From Rossellomorea aquimaris TF-12 (GTDB lineage: Bacteria > Bacillota > Bacilli > Bacillales > Bacillaceae_B), in assembly GCF_001648555.1 (NCBI RefSeq), contig NZ_LQXM01000028.1:1-64000 (forward strand): a DNA stretch of 64,000 nucleotides, given 5' to 3'. A program made the position numbers and the translations under genes. How positions within the stretch are numbered: the stretch's first letter is position 1; every line of letters begins with the position of its first letter. Positions 26,917-34,541 of this stretch are shown here, piece after piece. Under the pieces are notes generated by a model. That model did not search any database, was not told the DNA's origin, and saw nothing but the letters and a program-made list of their open reading frames with translations.

Positions 26917-27330
26917 ATGATGACATGTGAACATACAAGCTGTTTATGCACTCTCCTAAAGGAGTTATTGGATGAACAGGACCGACTAGCACATCAAGCC
27001 TTTAAATTTATTTGCAACACAGATAAAGTCGATACCATCCCTTTTTTATTATTTTCAAAAGAAAATAGTGACCCCTTTGAAGCACATATAGACTCTCATG
27101 GCACCATCTTCTTCAGATTAGAAAATATTCAAAAGGATAGCTGCTGTGCAACATTAAGATTACTTAAAGGCATTGATATGGATGAGTATCCAACTAACGA
27201 AATGGAAGAAGTTTATTCTCTCATAAAAACGGATCATTGTATTACAGTAGACCTAAACTGCTTTCTCGGAATTCAGCCGTGCCCTCCTAAACTCGTTGAT
27301 CGTCCCCTTCCATGGGTTGAAATAAAGTAA
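26917..27330 (+). CDS. CotY/CotZ family spore coat (crust) protein
   Basis: A 137-residue Cys-rich protein. The N terminus CEHTSCLCTLLKELLDEQDR, the central DTIPFLLFSKENSDPFEAH, FFRLENIQKDSCCATLRLLK and the C-terminal CITVDLNCFLGIQPCPPKLV follow the layout of the CotY/CotZ/ExsY family, which forms disulfide-linked lattices in the outermost spore layer. The gene is shorter and has fewer cysteines than typical CotY. GAAGGGAGG precedes the ATG pair. It lies just after the ligase gene on the same strand, with a terminator downstream, and is the clearest pointer that the ligase cluster acts on spores. Confidence 0.75.
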   Translation: MMTCEHTSCLCTLLKELLDEQDRLAHQAFKFICNTDKVDTIPFLLFSKENSDPFEAHIDSHGTIFFRLENIQKDSCCATLRLLKGIDMDEYPTNEMEEVYSLIKTDHCITVDLNCFLGIQPCPPKLVDRPLPWVEIK

Positions 27331-27337
27331 TGGAAAC

Positions 27338-27365
27338 GAGCCCCTTCTATAAAAAGAAGGAGCTC
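27338..27365. terminator. bidirectional terminator
   Basis: Stem GAGC-CCTTCT / AGAAGG-GCTC with one internal mismatch, between convergent genes ending at 27330 (+) and 27375 (-). T-rich on the plus side. Confidence 0.65.
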
Positions 27366-27374
27366 ATTTTGTGA

Positions 27375-28148
27375 CTATTTCAATTCTGGAAATACTGTTT
27401 TGATCATCTCTATCATTGGCTCCAATTCATGAGGAACTTGAGGAATTGTGTAGCCTATATACAAAGGGCTGGCGACAAACCTTGGAATGACCTTAGCAAT
27501 AATCGACTCGTCCGTCTCATAGAAGAATAGGTTATAGCTCCTACAATTAAATGGAAAATGATTTAAAATAAAGTCAATGGCACGCTGAATATACTCTGTC
27601 ATCTCACCAAAGGAATGTTTGTTTCCGGAGAGAATATTAAATTCAATAAAGCCCATTTTCGGATGTGTGGAAAGATTAAATTCGACCTCTTCTATTTTAT
27701 GAATTAGTAATCCTTCAAACATGTCCTGACGAATATTTTCCTCGTATCGAACCTCTTTCAAACCTACAATTTGCATGTGTGGATGTGCGATGGTCCCTCC
27801 TGATAAGGGACCATGATTTTTATAAAAAAGTACGGAAGCAAAGTCCCCTCTTCTTTTTAATTCAAGCCACTTCTCAATTCCAAAGGTAATGAGTTCCGTA
27901 GCATGTCCCTTAGGGTATTGAGACAAATCCGAATCACAAATATCACTTTCAATGATTAGTCGCTGATCGGTGTTATAAAGAGTAGGATATTTATTTTGCA
28001 AATAAATGATAGAGCCTCTTTTCTCAAAGATCCCCTCAAGATTTTCTACATCACAAAACGGACATGAAGTTTCTTTATTAACAATGCTTTCTGGTTTTGT
28101 TTTTCCAATTGATAAATCGAAGATGAGATGCCTGTTTTCTTTTGACAA
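27375..28148 (-). CDS. DUF4931/GalT-like HIT-superfamily protein
   Basis: A 257-residue protein with the general layout of galactose-1-phosphate uridylyltransferase-like HIT proteins. CPFC at residues about 29-32 resembles a zinc-binding pair, YLQNKYPTL and GTIAHPHMQIVG contain the His-x-His-x-Gln nucleotidyl-transfer motif, and PKMGFIEFNIL follows as in GalT. Bacillus relatives are annotated as DUF4931. It may transfer or hydrolyse a nucleotidyl group on a sugar phosphate; no substrate is evident. Neighbours are the orphan permease genes, 57 bases upstream on the same strand. Confidence 0.72.
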   Translation of the reverse strand: MSKENRHLIFDLSIGKTKPESIVNKETSCPFCDVENLEGIFEKRGSIIYLQNKYPTLYNTDQRLIIESDICDSDLSQYPKGHATELITFGIEKWLELKRRGDFASVLFYKNHGPLSGGTIAHPHMQIVGLKEVRYEENIRQDMFEGLLIHKIEEVEFNLSTHPKMGFIEFNILSGNKHSFGEMTEYIQRAIDFILNHFPFNCRSYNLFFYETDESIIAKVIPRFVASPLYIGYTIPQVPHELEPMIEMIKTVFPELK

Positions 28149-28205
28149 ACTAAAACCCTTCTTTCTTCGCTGAATACTCTATTTTAACTTTTTATCATTT
28201 TCCTA

Positions 28206-29216
28206 CTACATTTCTGCACGGTTAAAATCACTTTTGTCTGGAATATATTCTTTCTGATTGTCAGCAGGTGAATAGGCTTTTTTGAATTTTTTCATGTAAT
28301 ATGAGTAACCTCTCTTTGCCTGGATAAACCCTTCCATCATAAGGGCCACCGATAACATACTTAAAGTAAAAAATAAAATCGGCGTTAATGGAATCCATGG
28401 AGCTCCCTGCAAGTAACGGAATGAATCCCCAATCAAGCCTGACCATTCATTGGTAATGGAACGAGGTGGATCGTTTACTAACTGATAATCAACATTCGTT
28501 CCTCCCAAAAATAATGTCAACAGTCCTAAATGAATGAAAATGATCAACGTTTGCATTAATTGCTGCCCAAACAAAATGATTAACTTTTCTTTCATACCAG
28601 GTAAAATATGCTTAACGATGATTCTCCATTTACTCGCTCCTAATGTTTTCGCACTTAAAATATATTCTTGCTTATACAGCAAGGAAACTTCATTTCCTAA
28701 AAGAGCTGAAATAATTGGCACAATCAGTAGAGACAGAACCAAAATCTCTAGAACAAATCGTTCAATGATCGAGTTTGGGAATCCCCCAAACGGCTCCCAA
28801 AGAATGGGTTTCAGCAGAAAATAGGTCAGAATCGTTAAGGGTATGTAATGGAAAGAATCAATGAGTCCATTAAAATACTTTTTATATTTCACTAGATATG
28901 TACCAAGAATCAAGCCAAAAGGAATTGCCAGGAACACTCGAAGAAAAGCAATAACAAAAGCCGTAAGGAGAGTATACTTTGCTCCAAGCAGGATTTTCCC
29001 AAGCATGTCCAGTCCTAAGGCATCGGTTCCAAATGGATAATCCCATTTAGGTGAAATCGGTGCAGCTTCAATCGGAAATCCGTTTTCAGATATAAAATAG
29101 AGTTTTCTTACTTCATTTCCCCAAACAAAGGAGTAACTGAAGCTTGCAATAAGCATGATGGAGATAAAACTAAATCCAATAAGAAAAAGAGGATTTTTCC
29201 AAACACTTTTTTTCAT
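28206..29216 (-). CDS. ABC transporter permease, OppC/DppC-like
   Basis: A 336-residue permease from the ATG at 29216, chosen because GGGGAGGAAATC lies 5-10 bases upstream within the end of the preceding gene; a longer open frame adds 32 unlikely residues. Helix 1 is followed by a 60-residue external loop with YPFGTDALGLDMLGKILLGA, the motif that precedes the transport domain in OppC/DppC proteins. The EAA-type loop reads LGASKWRIIVKHILPGM. It should pair with the upstream OppB-like permease. No ATPase or binding protein gene is nearby. Confidence 0.85.
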   Translation of the reverse strand: MKKSVWKNPLFLIGFSFISIMLIASFSYSFVWGNEVRKLYFISENGFPIEAAPISPKWDYPFGTDALGLDMLGKILLGAKYTLLTAFVIAFLRVFLAIPFGLILGTYLVKYKKYFNGLIDSFHYIPLTILTYFLLKPILWEPFGGFPNSIIERFVLEILVLSLLIVPIISALLGNEVSLLYKQEYILSAKTLGASKWRIIVKHILPGMKEKLIILFGQQLMQTLIIFIHLGLLTLFLGGTNVDYQLVNDPPRSITNEWSGLIGDSFRYLQGAPWIPLTPILFFTLSMLSVALMMEGFIQAKRGYSYYMKKFKKAYSPADNQKEYIPDKSDFNRAEM

Positions 29217-29217
29217 G

Positions 29218-30090
29218 TTAGATTTCCTCCCCTTTATTAGCTTTTTTAGCAAGAACAGTTTCTCCGACGGTGTAAAAAATAAAAAGAGGAATGAAAATAG
29301 ACAGAATCGCAATCGTAAACATTTTTGGCTGAAGAGTAGACATCAAAAATCTTGTAATGCCAGCCATATTAAACAATAATTCTAGAACATATAAATTTGA
29401 CAACATCAACCAGACGGTCTTTTTGGATTGAAAAAACACGCTAATGATTGCGTTCCGAAGAATATGAACCGTCAAAATAAAAAGCTTCCCTAATCCAATC
29501 GATTGAGCTAACGTGACATAGTCTTTTCTCTCTTCGTTCTCAAAGGAAAGAATGGAGAGCCGGAATAATTGAATCGTTGGCAGAACCGCTAACACAAGAA
29601 CAGGCATTACAAAAGCTCTTTCCGTATCAACGGAAGCAATATCAAAAAACAACACACCTGTTTGTTTATAGACATAGATAACCGCAAGCTGCGATACCAG
29701 GATAATCAAAATATCAGGCAGAGATTCAAAAAGGTAGAAAATAAACTTAATTTTGTTTCGATTTCTTGGTGAGAACAGCATGGTGAGAATCGTAAGGAGA
29801 ATACCTAAAAAGCAGGCTAGTAGAAATGCAGAAAATAAAACAGTTAAAGAGTAAAGGATGGGTTCCCAAAGGTAGGGAAATAAATCTCTTTCCTTTTGTC
29901 CCCCAATAGTGATATAGGTTAATTCACCTGGATGAAAAATAGCGTAAAAGATCTCATTGATAGAGTTCCAGTATTCTTTTAAACGCAATTCTCGGTACCC
30001 TATTCCAGAGAGCAAAACAGGTAGTGCACCTATAAAGATGATTCCAATAATGGATAGGATGAAATTTAGTAGTATGCCGACAATCCTCAA
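29218..30090 (-). CDS. ABC transporter permease, OppB/DppB-like
   Basis: A 290-residue permease with about six membrane helices. The EAA loop is YVTLAQSIGLGKLFILTVHI (coupling to the ATPase), and the order N-terminal helix, external loop of about 60 residues, five-helix core matches OppB/DppB, though the protein is shorter than the usual 305-330. The stop codon is one base before the start of the OppC-like gene. The substrate (peptide, nickel or other) cannot be told, and the rest of the transporter is missing from the window. Confidence 0.8.
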   Translation of the reverse strand: MRIVGILLNFILSIIGIIFIGALPVLLSGIGYRELRLKEYWNSINEIFYAIFHPGELTYITIGGQKERDLFPYLWEPILYSLTVLFSAFLLACFLGILLTILTMLFSPRNRNKIKFIFYLFESLPDILIILVSQLAVIYVYKQTGVLFFDIASVDTERAFVMPVLVLAVLPTIQLFRLSILSFENEERKDYVTLAQSIGLGKLFILTVHILRNAIISVFFQSKKTVWLMLSNLYVLELLFNMAGITRFLMSTLQPKMFTIAILSIFIPLFIFYTVGETVLAKKANKGEEI

Positions 30091-30256
30091 TGCATGTCCC
30101 CCCGCTTTGCGATGATTATTTTTATAGTAGCATAGATTGGTAGGGATTGGATGGAGTTTTATACAATTTTTCCCTTATCGAGGAGGGGAGTAACTGAGCG
30201 CTCGGGCTTTGGGGAATGTGATCAAGGTGCGCGGAATTTGTCGCATATTGAAGAAT

Positions 30257-30375
30257 GGCAGATAAATTGGATTTTTGGCAGATAAACTTAAAATATGGCC
30301 GATATATTCTTAAAGCGGCTGATAAATTGAATTCTTAGTCGTATAAATCTCGAAAACGGCTGATAAATCCTTTCT
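30257..30375. repeat. six tandem copies of a ~20-bp repeat (GGCNGATAAATT...)
   Basis: Units begin at 30257, 30277, 30297, 30317, 30337 and 30358, with consensus GGC(A/T)GATAAATT followed by 8 variable bases. The fifth copy is degenerate (AGTCGTATAAAT). The array fills the gap between the HAD phosphatase terminator and the permease promoter region (30091-30380). Confidence 0.8.
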
Positions 30376-30380
30376 ATCTA

Positions 30381-30419
30381 CAAAAAAATGATTGAAGTCC
30401 TTTCAAGGACTCCAATCAT
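30381..30419 (-). terminator. terminator of the HAD phosphatase gene
   Basis: Stem ATGATTG-AGTCCTT / AAGGACT-CAATCAT with a two-base loop, then seven T on the minus strand. Confidence 0.8.
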
Positions 30420-30427
30420 CGTATAAC

Positions 30428-31249
30428 CTATACTCGAGAAAGTCGATTCAGGACAAATTTCTCAACCACTTCAGCAACTCCATCCTCCATATTAGAAGAA
30501 GACACATAGTCTGCTCTTTCCTTAATATCTTCCGGAGCATTCCCCATTGCGACACCTAAACCAGCGTATTCAATCATGGCCAAATCATTGTAGCTGTCAC
30601 CAATCGCGATCACTTCATCAGAGGTAATGCCCATTGGCGTGATCAAGTAGTCAAGACTCGCACCCTTTGTCACTCCCAGCTGTGTAAACTCCAGGAAAAA
30701 CGGTTTTGAGCGCATAACACTTAACTCACCCTCGAGCTCAGTCTGCAGCTTCTTCTCAACATCTACCAATCTTTCTGCCTCTTTAAGCATAAGTGCTTTC
30801 ACGACAGGTTTTGTAACAGCTTCTTTGAAATTGGAAACCACCTGTACCGGAAGTCCTGTCAATTCACTCTCGATTGTGGCAAATTCATTTTCCTCTTCTA
30901 CCAGAATGGCATCCTCTGCATAAGTAAGAATCCCTACTCCTTCGCGTTTACTTAAATCGTATAAACGATGAGCTGTTTCTGCAGAAAGAGTGCGACTGTA
31001 TTTCTCTTCGTTTGTCTTGCAATCTATAATTTTTGATCCATTGAACGACAGAATGTAGCTGCCGTAATGGTCAAGTTTTAATTCTTTTGCTACCCATCGC
31101 ATACCATATGTTGGTCGTCCAGATGCAAGAACCACCTTCACTCCTGCTTCTTGAGCTTGTAGTAAAGCATCTTTCGTACGATCAGATATAGTTTGATCGT
31201 CACGAAGAAGGGTGTCATCTAAATCTAGTACAATCATTTTGTAGGACAT
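30428..31249 (-). CDS. Cof-type HAD-IIB hydrolase (sugar phosphatase)
   Basis: A 273-residue haloacid dehalogenase phosphatase of the Cof/YidA type. Motif I is MIVLDLDDTLLRDD (nucleophile Asp), motif II VVLASGRPTYG, motif III a Lys around TKGASLDYL, and motif IV VIAIGDSYNDLAMIEYAG. The large cap between motifs II and III is the IIB type. Such enzymes dephosphorylate sugar phosphates and other small phosphomonoesters. It is separated by 70 bases from the PfkB kinase gene upstream on the same strand. Confidence 0.92.
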   Translation of the reverse strand: MSYKMIVLDLDDTLLRDDQTISDRTKDALLQAQEAGVKVVLASGRPTYGMRWVAKELKLDHYGSYILSFNGSKIIDCKTNEEKYSRTLSAETAHRLYDLSKREGVGILTYAEDAILVEEENEFATIESELTGLPVQVVSNFKEAVTKPVVKALMLKEAERLVDVEKKLQTELEGELSVMRSKPFFLEFTQLGVTKGASLDYLITPMGITSDEVIAIGDSYNDLAMIEYAGLGVAMGNAPEDIKERADYVSSSNMEDGVAEVVEKFVLNRLSRV

Positions 31250-31319
31250 GTGTAAAAATCCTTTCGAAAGTCATTTTTATATTATCCTACTATAACATCA
31301 TTCAATGAATTTGAAAAAG

Positions 31320-32273
31320 TTACTCCCTAATCTCAAGATGTTTCTTTACTTCCTCTAAAGTTGGAAGTGCGGTCATAGCACCCTTGGTTGAAGCAGCCAG
31401 AGCACCTGAAACGGAGGCAAATCGGGCCATTTCCGTCGCTTCCTCAATCGTAAGGGACGATATGACGCCTTTGTATTCATGAAGGGAATAGAGAATACCA
31501 GATACAAAGGCATCCCCTGCTCCCGTTGTATCTATAGCCTCCACTTTCATGGCCGGAATGTGCTGGTGAGAACCACTGACATAAACATGGCTTCCTTCAG
31601 CTCCCAGCGTGACAATGACGAACGGAATATTGTAGGGGCTTAACTTCTCCATTCCTGTTGAAATATCATGTTCTCCAGTAATAAATGCAAGTTCTTCTTC
31701 AGAGATTTTTAATACATCCGCTTGAGAAAGCATACTCGTAATCGTTTCACGTGCAAGTTCTTCTGAATTCCATAATCCCATTCGTAGATTTGGATCATAG
31801 GAAATCATCATTCCATTTTCCTTTGCCAGTTTTACTGCATGATGAGTTGCTTCCTTCGATGGGCTGCTTATCATAGAAATCGAACCGAAATGAAGAATTT
31901 TATGATCAAGAAAATCGTCTTCCTCTATATCCTCTATATTCAAGAAACGATCTGCACTAGGATTGATGTAAAAATCAAAGCTTCTTTCACCGTCTGCAGC
32001 ATTTGTTACAAATACGACCCCGGTGCGAACATCCTTTGTAAACATCATTTGATTCGTTCTGACACCGTAATCGTTTAATGTATGAACAAGAAACTGACCG
32101 AGGACGTCGTCACCTATTTTTCCTAGAAAAGTAGACTTTGCTCCTAAGCGAGCCAATCCAACAGCCACATTTGCAGGTGCACCTCCTGGGCTTTTTTGAT
32201 AGGTCGTATTTTCACTGTCTAACGGAATAAAATCGATTAATGCTTCTCCTAAAGAAATAATCCCTTGCCTCAT
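31320..32273 (-). CDS. PfkB-family carbohydrate kinase (fructokinase-like)
   Basis: A 317-residue ribokinase-superfamily sugar kinase. It has SLGEALIDFIPL at the start, GGAPANVAVGLARLGAKSTF (first PfkB signature), ISYDPNLRMGLW, VTLGAEGSHVYV and AIDTTGAGDAFVSGIL (second signature, catalytic Asp). The length and GEALIDF start fit fructokinases (ScrK type), which phosphorylate fructose at C6. No sugar uptake gene is adjacent. GGAGGAAATCAA precedes the ATG. Confidence 0.88.
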   Translation of the reverse strand: MRQGIISLGEALIDFIPLDSENTTYQKSPGGAPANVAVGLARLGAKSTFLGKIGDDVLGQFLVHTLNDYGVRTNQMMFTKDVRTGVVFVTNAADGERSFDFYINPSADRFLNIEDIEEDDFLDHKILHFGSISMISSPSKEATHHAVKLAKENGMMISYDPNLRMGLWNSEELARETITSMLSQADVLKISEEELAFITGEHDISTGMEKLSPYNIPFVIVTLGAEGSHVYVSGSHQHIPAMKVEAIDTTGAGDAFVSGILYSLHEYKGVISSLTIEEATEMARFASVSGALAASTKGAMTALPTLEEVKKHLEIRE

Positions 32274-32341
32274 TTGATTTCCTCCTCACTCTCTAGTAGA
32301 TTTTTTCGTCCCTTATCTCTAACCAAAGCTAATTATTTTTT

Positions 32342-32785
32342 TCAAATCAGCTTTTTTTCAAGGATGATTTTTGTTTCTCCCTCATGATCAGTGTATGTCC
32401 CAATGATATCGAAGCCACTTTTAATATTTAATATCAACATACTACGCCACTTGTTTTTCGTTTTTGTTTGAACGGATTTGTATCCCATTTCTTTAACGTG
32501 TTGATGCTGTTGCTCTATTAATCTAGAGGCGATGCCTTGATTCCTGTACTCAGCATCCACTCCACCTAACCAACTATAAAATTGTTCACGATTCAGAGCA
32601 TATCCTATCTTATACCCAACAACCTTTTTATCTATTAATGCAATATCAATTCTCAAATTAGGTTTTTCTTTCATTCTTCCTGCCAAGTCATCTGGCACAC
32701 CAAAAATACTTGTATGTAGCTTTGTCATACTATCTAACGTCTCACTATTAGGTACCTCATTGAAGTTAGTATAGTTTATTTCCAA
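32342..32785 (-). CDS. GNAT family N-acetyltransferase
   Basis: A 147-residue GNAT protein: IDKKVVGYKIGY (strand 4), GVDAEYRNQGIASRLIEQQ (RxxGxA acetyl-CoA loop), KTKNKWRSMLILNIKSGFDIIG (C-terminal half). The substrate is unknown. AAAGGAGGAAGG precedes the ATG. It is divergent from nagA. Confidence 0.83.
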   Translation of the reverse strand: MEINYTNFNEVPNSETLDSMTKLHTSIFGVPDDLAGRMKEKPNLRIDIALIDKKVVGYKIGYALNREQFYSWLGGVDAEYRNQGIASRLIEQQHQHVKEMGYKSVQTKTKNKWRSMLILNIKSGFDIIGTYTDHEGETKIILEKKLI

Positions 32786-32969
32786 ATTTCCTTCCTCCTT
32801 TAATTTGTACTCGAGTTCTTGTTTCCTTATTGTATCATCCCAAAAAAGCTCAACTGTAATATTTTAATAAACATCCCTTGTTAAAAATTCTCCAAGGTGA
32901 TTTAGTGTAGTCATGTTACTATAAAAGTGAGAATCATTATTTATACTAAGTGAAGGAGAAGAGTTCGTT

Positions 32970-34163
32970 ATGCATTCAGACCCATTAAAGCTCTTATTAC
33001 TTAATATAAACATACATACTGAAAACAGTTTTATAAAGGAAGGGTACATCAAAATCGAAACTGGAATCATCGTTGAGATAGGTGAAGCAGGTGTACTCTC
33101 TAGCAAGGAGGGTTTTGAAATATTTTCTCTTCCAGACGGTGCTACCGCCATACCCGGCATGATTGATGTCCATATCCACGGAGTAAACGGTGCCGATACT
33201 ATGGATGGTTCTAAAGAAGCCCTGGATATCATGACCCAAACTCTTCCTAAGGAAGGAACAACTAGTTTCCTTGCAACCACCATGACAGAGAAAGAAACCA
33301 ACATTGAGAAAGCCCTTATAAATGCTGCCAAATACATGAATGCTCACCAAAAACCAGGTCAGGCAGAAATTCTCGGAGTTCATTTGGAAGGCCCTTTTAT
33401 TAATAGAGACATGGCTGGTGCACAGCCTATAGATTCTATCAAAAGACCAAATGTCGACTTGTTTAAAAAGTGGCAAGAGCTCTCGGGAAATTCAATTAAA
33501 CTAGTCACCCTCGCACCGGAACTTGATCAAAACCATGAATTGATACGTTATTTAGCCACGCATGATATTATAGCGTCCGTTGGTCATTCCAATGCCACCT
33601 TTGACCAAGTGAGTACCAGCATTTCAGCAGGGGTTCAGCACGTGACTCACCTCTACAATCAAATGTCTGGATTTCACCATCGCGAGCCTGGGATTGTAGG
33701 AGCTGCCTTTTTACAGAAGGAATTAATGGTTGAGCTTATTGCAGATGGGGTGCATGTTTCTCCTGAAGCTGTCAAAATTGCCTGTAATCAAATTTCAGAC
33801 CAGCGTATTCTTCTTATCACTGATTCAATGAGGGCGAAATGCTTAAAGGATGGTCAATATGAACTTGGTGGACAAACTGTGACCGTTGGAAATGGAGGGG
33901 CCTATTTAAATGAGTCTACTCTTGCCGGCAGTGTCTTGAAGATGATAGATGCTTTTAAAAATATCCAAGCATTCACGGACTGTTCTATCAAAAGCGCAAT
34001 CAAGATGACTTCTGAAAACCCGGCCAAGCAACTAAATATCTTTGACCGAAAAGGAAGCCTTGAAGCAGAAAAAGATGCGGACATTGTGATTTTAGATGAA
34101 GAATTGGAAGTCTATATGACAATTTGTAGAGGAAGAATCGCTTATATAAAACAAGAAGAATGA
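32970..34163 (+). CDS. nagA: N-acetylglucosamine-6-phosphate deacetylase
   Basis: A 397-residue amidohydrolase that removes acetate from GlcNAc-6-phosphate in amino-sugar catabolism and wall recycling. Metal and active-site motifs are IDVHIHGVNGADTMDG, GVHLEGPFIN (Glu ligand), SVGHSNATFDQ and VTHLYNQMSGFHHREPG (His ligands), and LLITDSMRAK with the catalytic Asp. The length is that of Bacillus NagA (396). nagB and nagR, which often follow nagA, are absent. A GGAGAAGAG site precedes the ATG. Confidence 0.95.
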   Translation: MHSDPLKLLLLNINIHTENSFIKEGYIKIETGIIVEIGEAGVLSSKEGFEIFSLPDGATAIPGMIDVHIHGVNGADTMDGSKEALDIMTQTLPKEGTTSFLATTMTEKETNIEKALINAAKYMNAHQKPGQAEILGVHLEGPFINRDMAGAQPIDSIKRPNVDLFKKWQELSGNSIKLVTLAPELDQNHELIRYLATHDIIASVGHSNATFDQVSTSISAGVQHVTHLYNQMSGFHHREPGIVGAAFLQKELMVELIADGVHVSPEAVKIACNQISDQRILLITDSMRAKCLKDGQYELGGQTVTVGNGGAYLNESTLAGSVLKMIDAFKNIQAFTDCSIKSAIKMTSENPAKQLNIFDRKGSLEAEKDADIVILDEELEVYMTICRGRIAYIKQEE

Positions 34164-34193
34164 AGTTCATGCGCAAATATTGAAAATTTTATA

Positions 34194-34222
34194 TTGACGA
34201 GCTCTTCAATCCTTTTTATAAT
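34194..34222 (+). promoter_or_regulatory. sigma-A promoter of the tRNA-Ala gene
   Basis: -35 TTGACG (34194-34199), 17-base spacer and consensus -10 TATAAT (34217-34222), 17 bases before the tRNA 5' end. Confidence 0.85.
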
Positions 34223-34239
34223 AATTAATGACGCAACTC

Positions 34240-34312
34240 GGGGCATTAGCTCAGCTGGGAGAGCGCTACGCTGGCAGCGTAGAGGTCAGCGGTTCGATCC
34301 CGCTATGCTCCA
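34240..34312 (+). tRNA. tRNA-Ala (anticodon GGC)
   Basis: A complete 73-base cloverleaf: acceptor GGGGCAT/ATGCTCC (one G-U pair), D arm GCTC-AGCTGGGA-GAGC, anticodon arm CTACG-CTGGCAG-CGTAG with anticodon GGC at 34273-34275, 5-base variable loop, T arm AGCGG-TTCGATC-CCGCT, discriminator A. CCA is not encoded. It is a single-gene unit with its own promoter and terminator. Confidence 0.97.
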
Positions 34313-34341
34313 TACTTTCCAAACCTAATAGCAGTACTCTG

Positions 34342-34376
34342 AAAACCTAGAATTCTAAATTCTAGGTTTTCTTTTT
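34342..34376 (+). terminator. terminator of the tRNA-Ala gene
   Basis: Stem AAAACCTAGAATT / AATTCTAGGTTTT with a 3-base loop, followed by CTTTTT. Confidence 0.85.
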
Positions 34377-34541
34377 AAATATACCTTCACCTAACTACCA
34401 CAGTAAATTTTCACCCTATTAACATATTAAAAGTTCTCATTCAGATTAGAGATGTAGTATAGTGAAATAATCCTAGTTATTAACTCCTATGACAATACGT
34501 ACTTACAAAGGGAAAATTTAAAAGTTAAAGGGTGTCCATTT

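Noticed and set aside
32928..32942. Fur/PerR-like sequence TGAGAATCATTATTT upstream of nagA
   Set aside because: Several mismatches to either consensus and no functional link between nagA and iron or peroxide.
32864..33476. Two long open frames antisense to nagA
   Set aside because: They are on the opposite strand of a clear metabolic gene, have no ribosome binding sites and show no known family.
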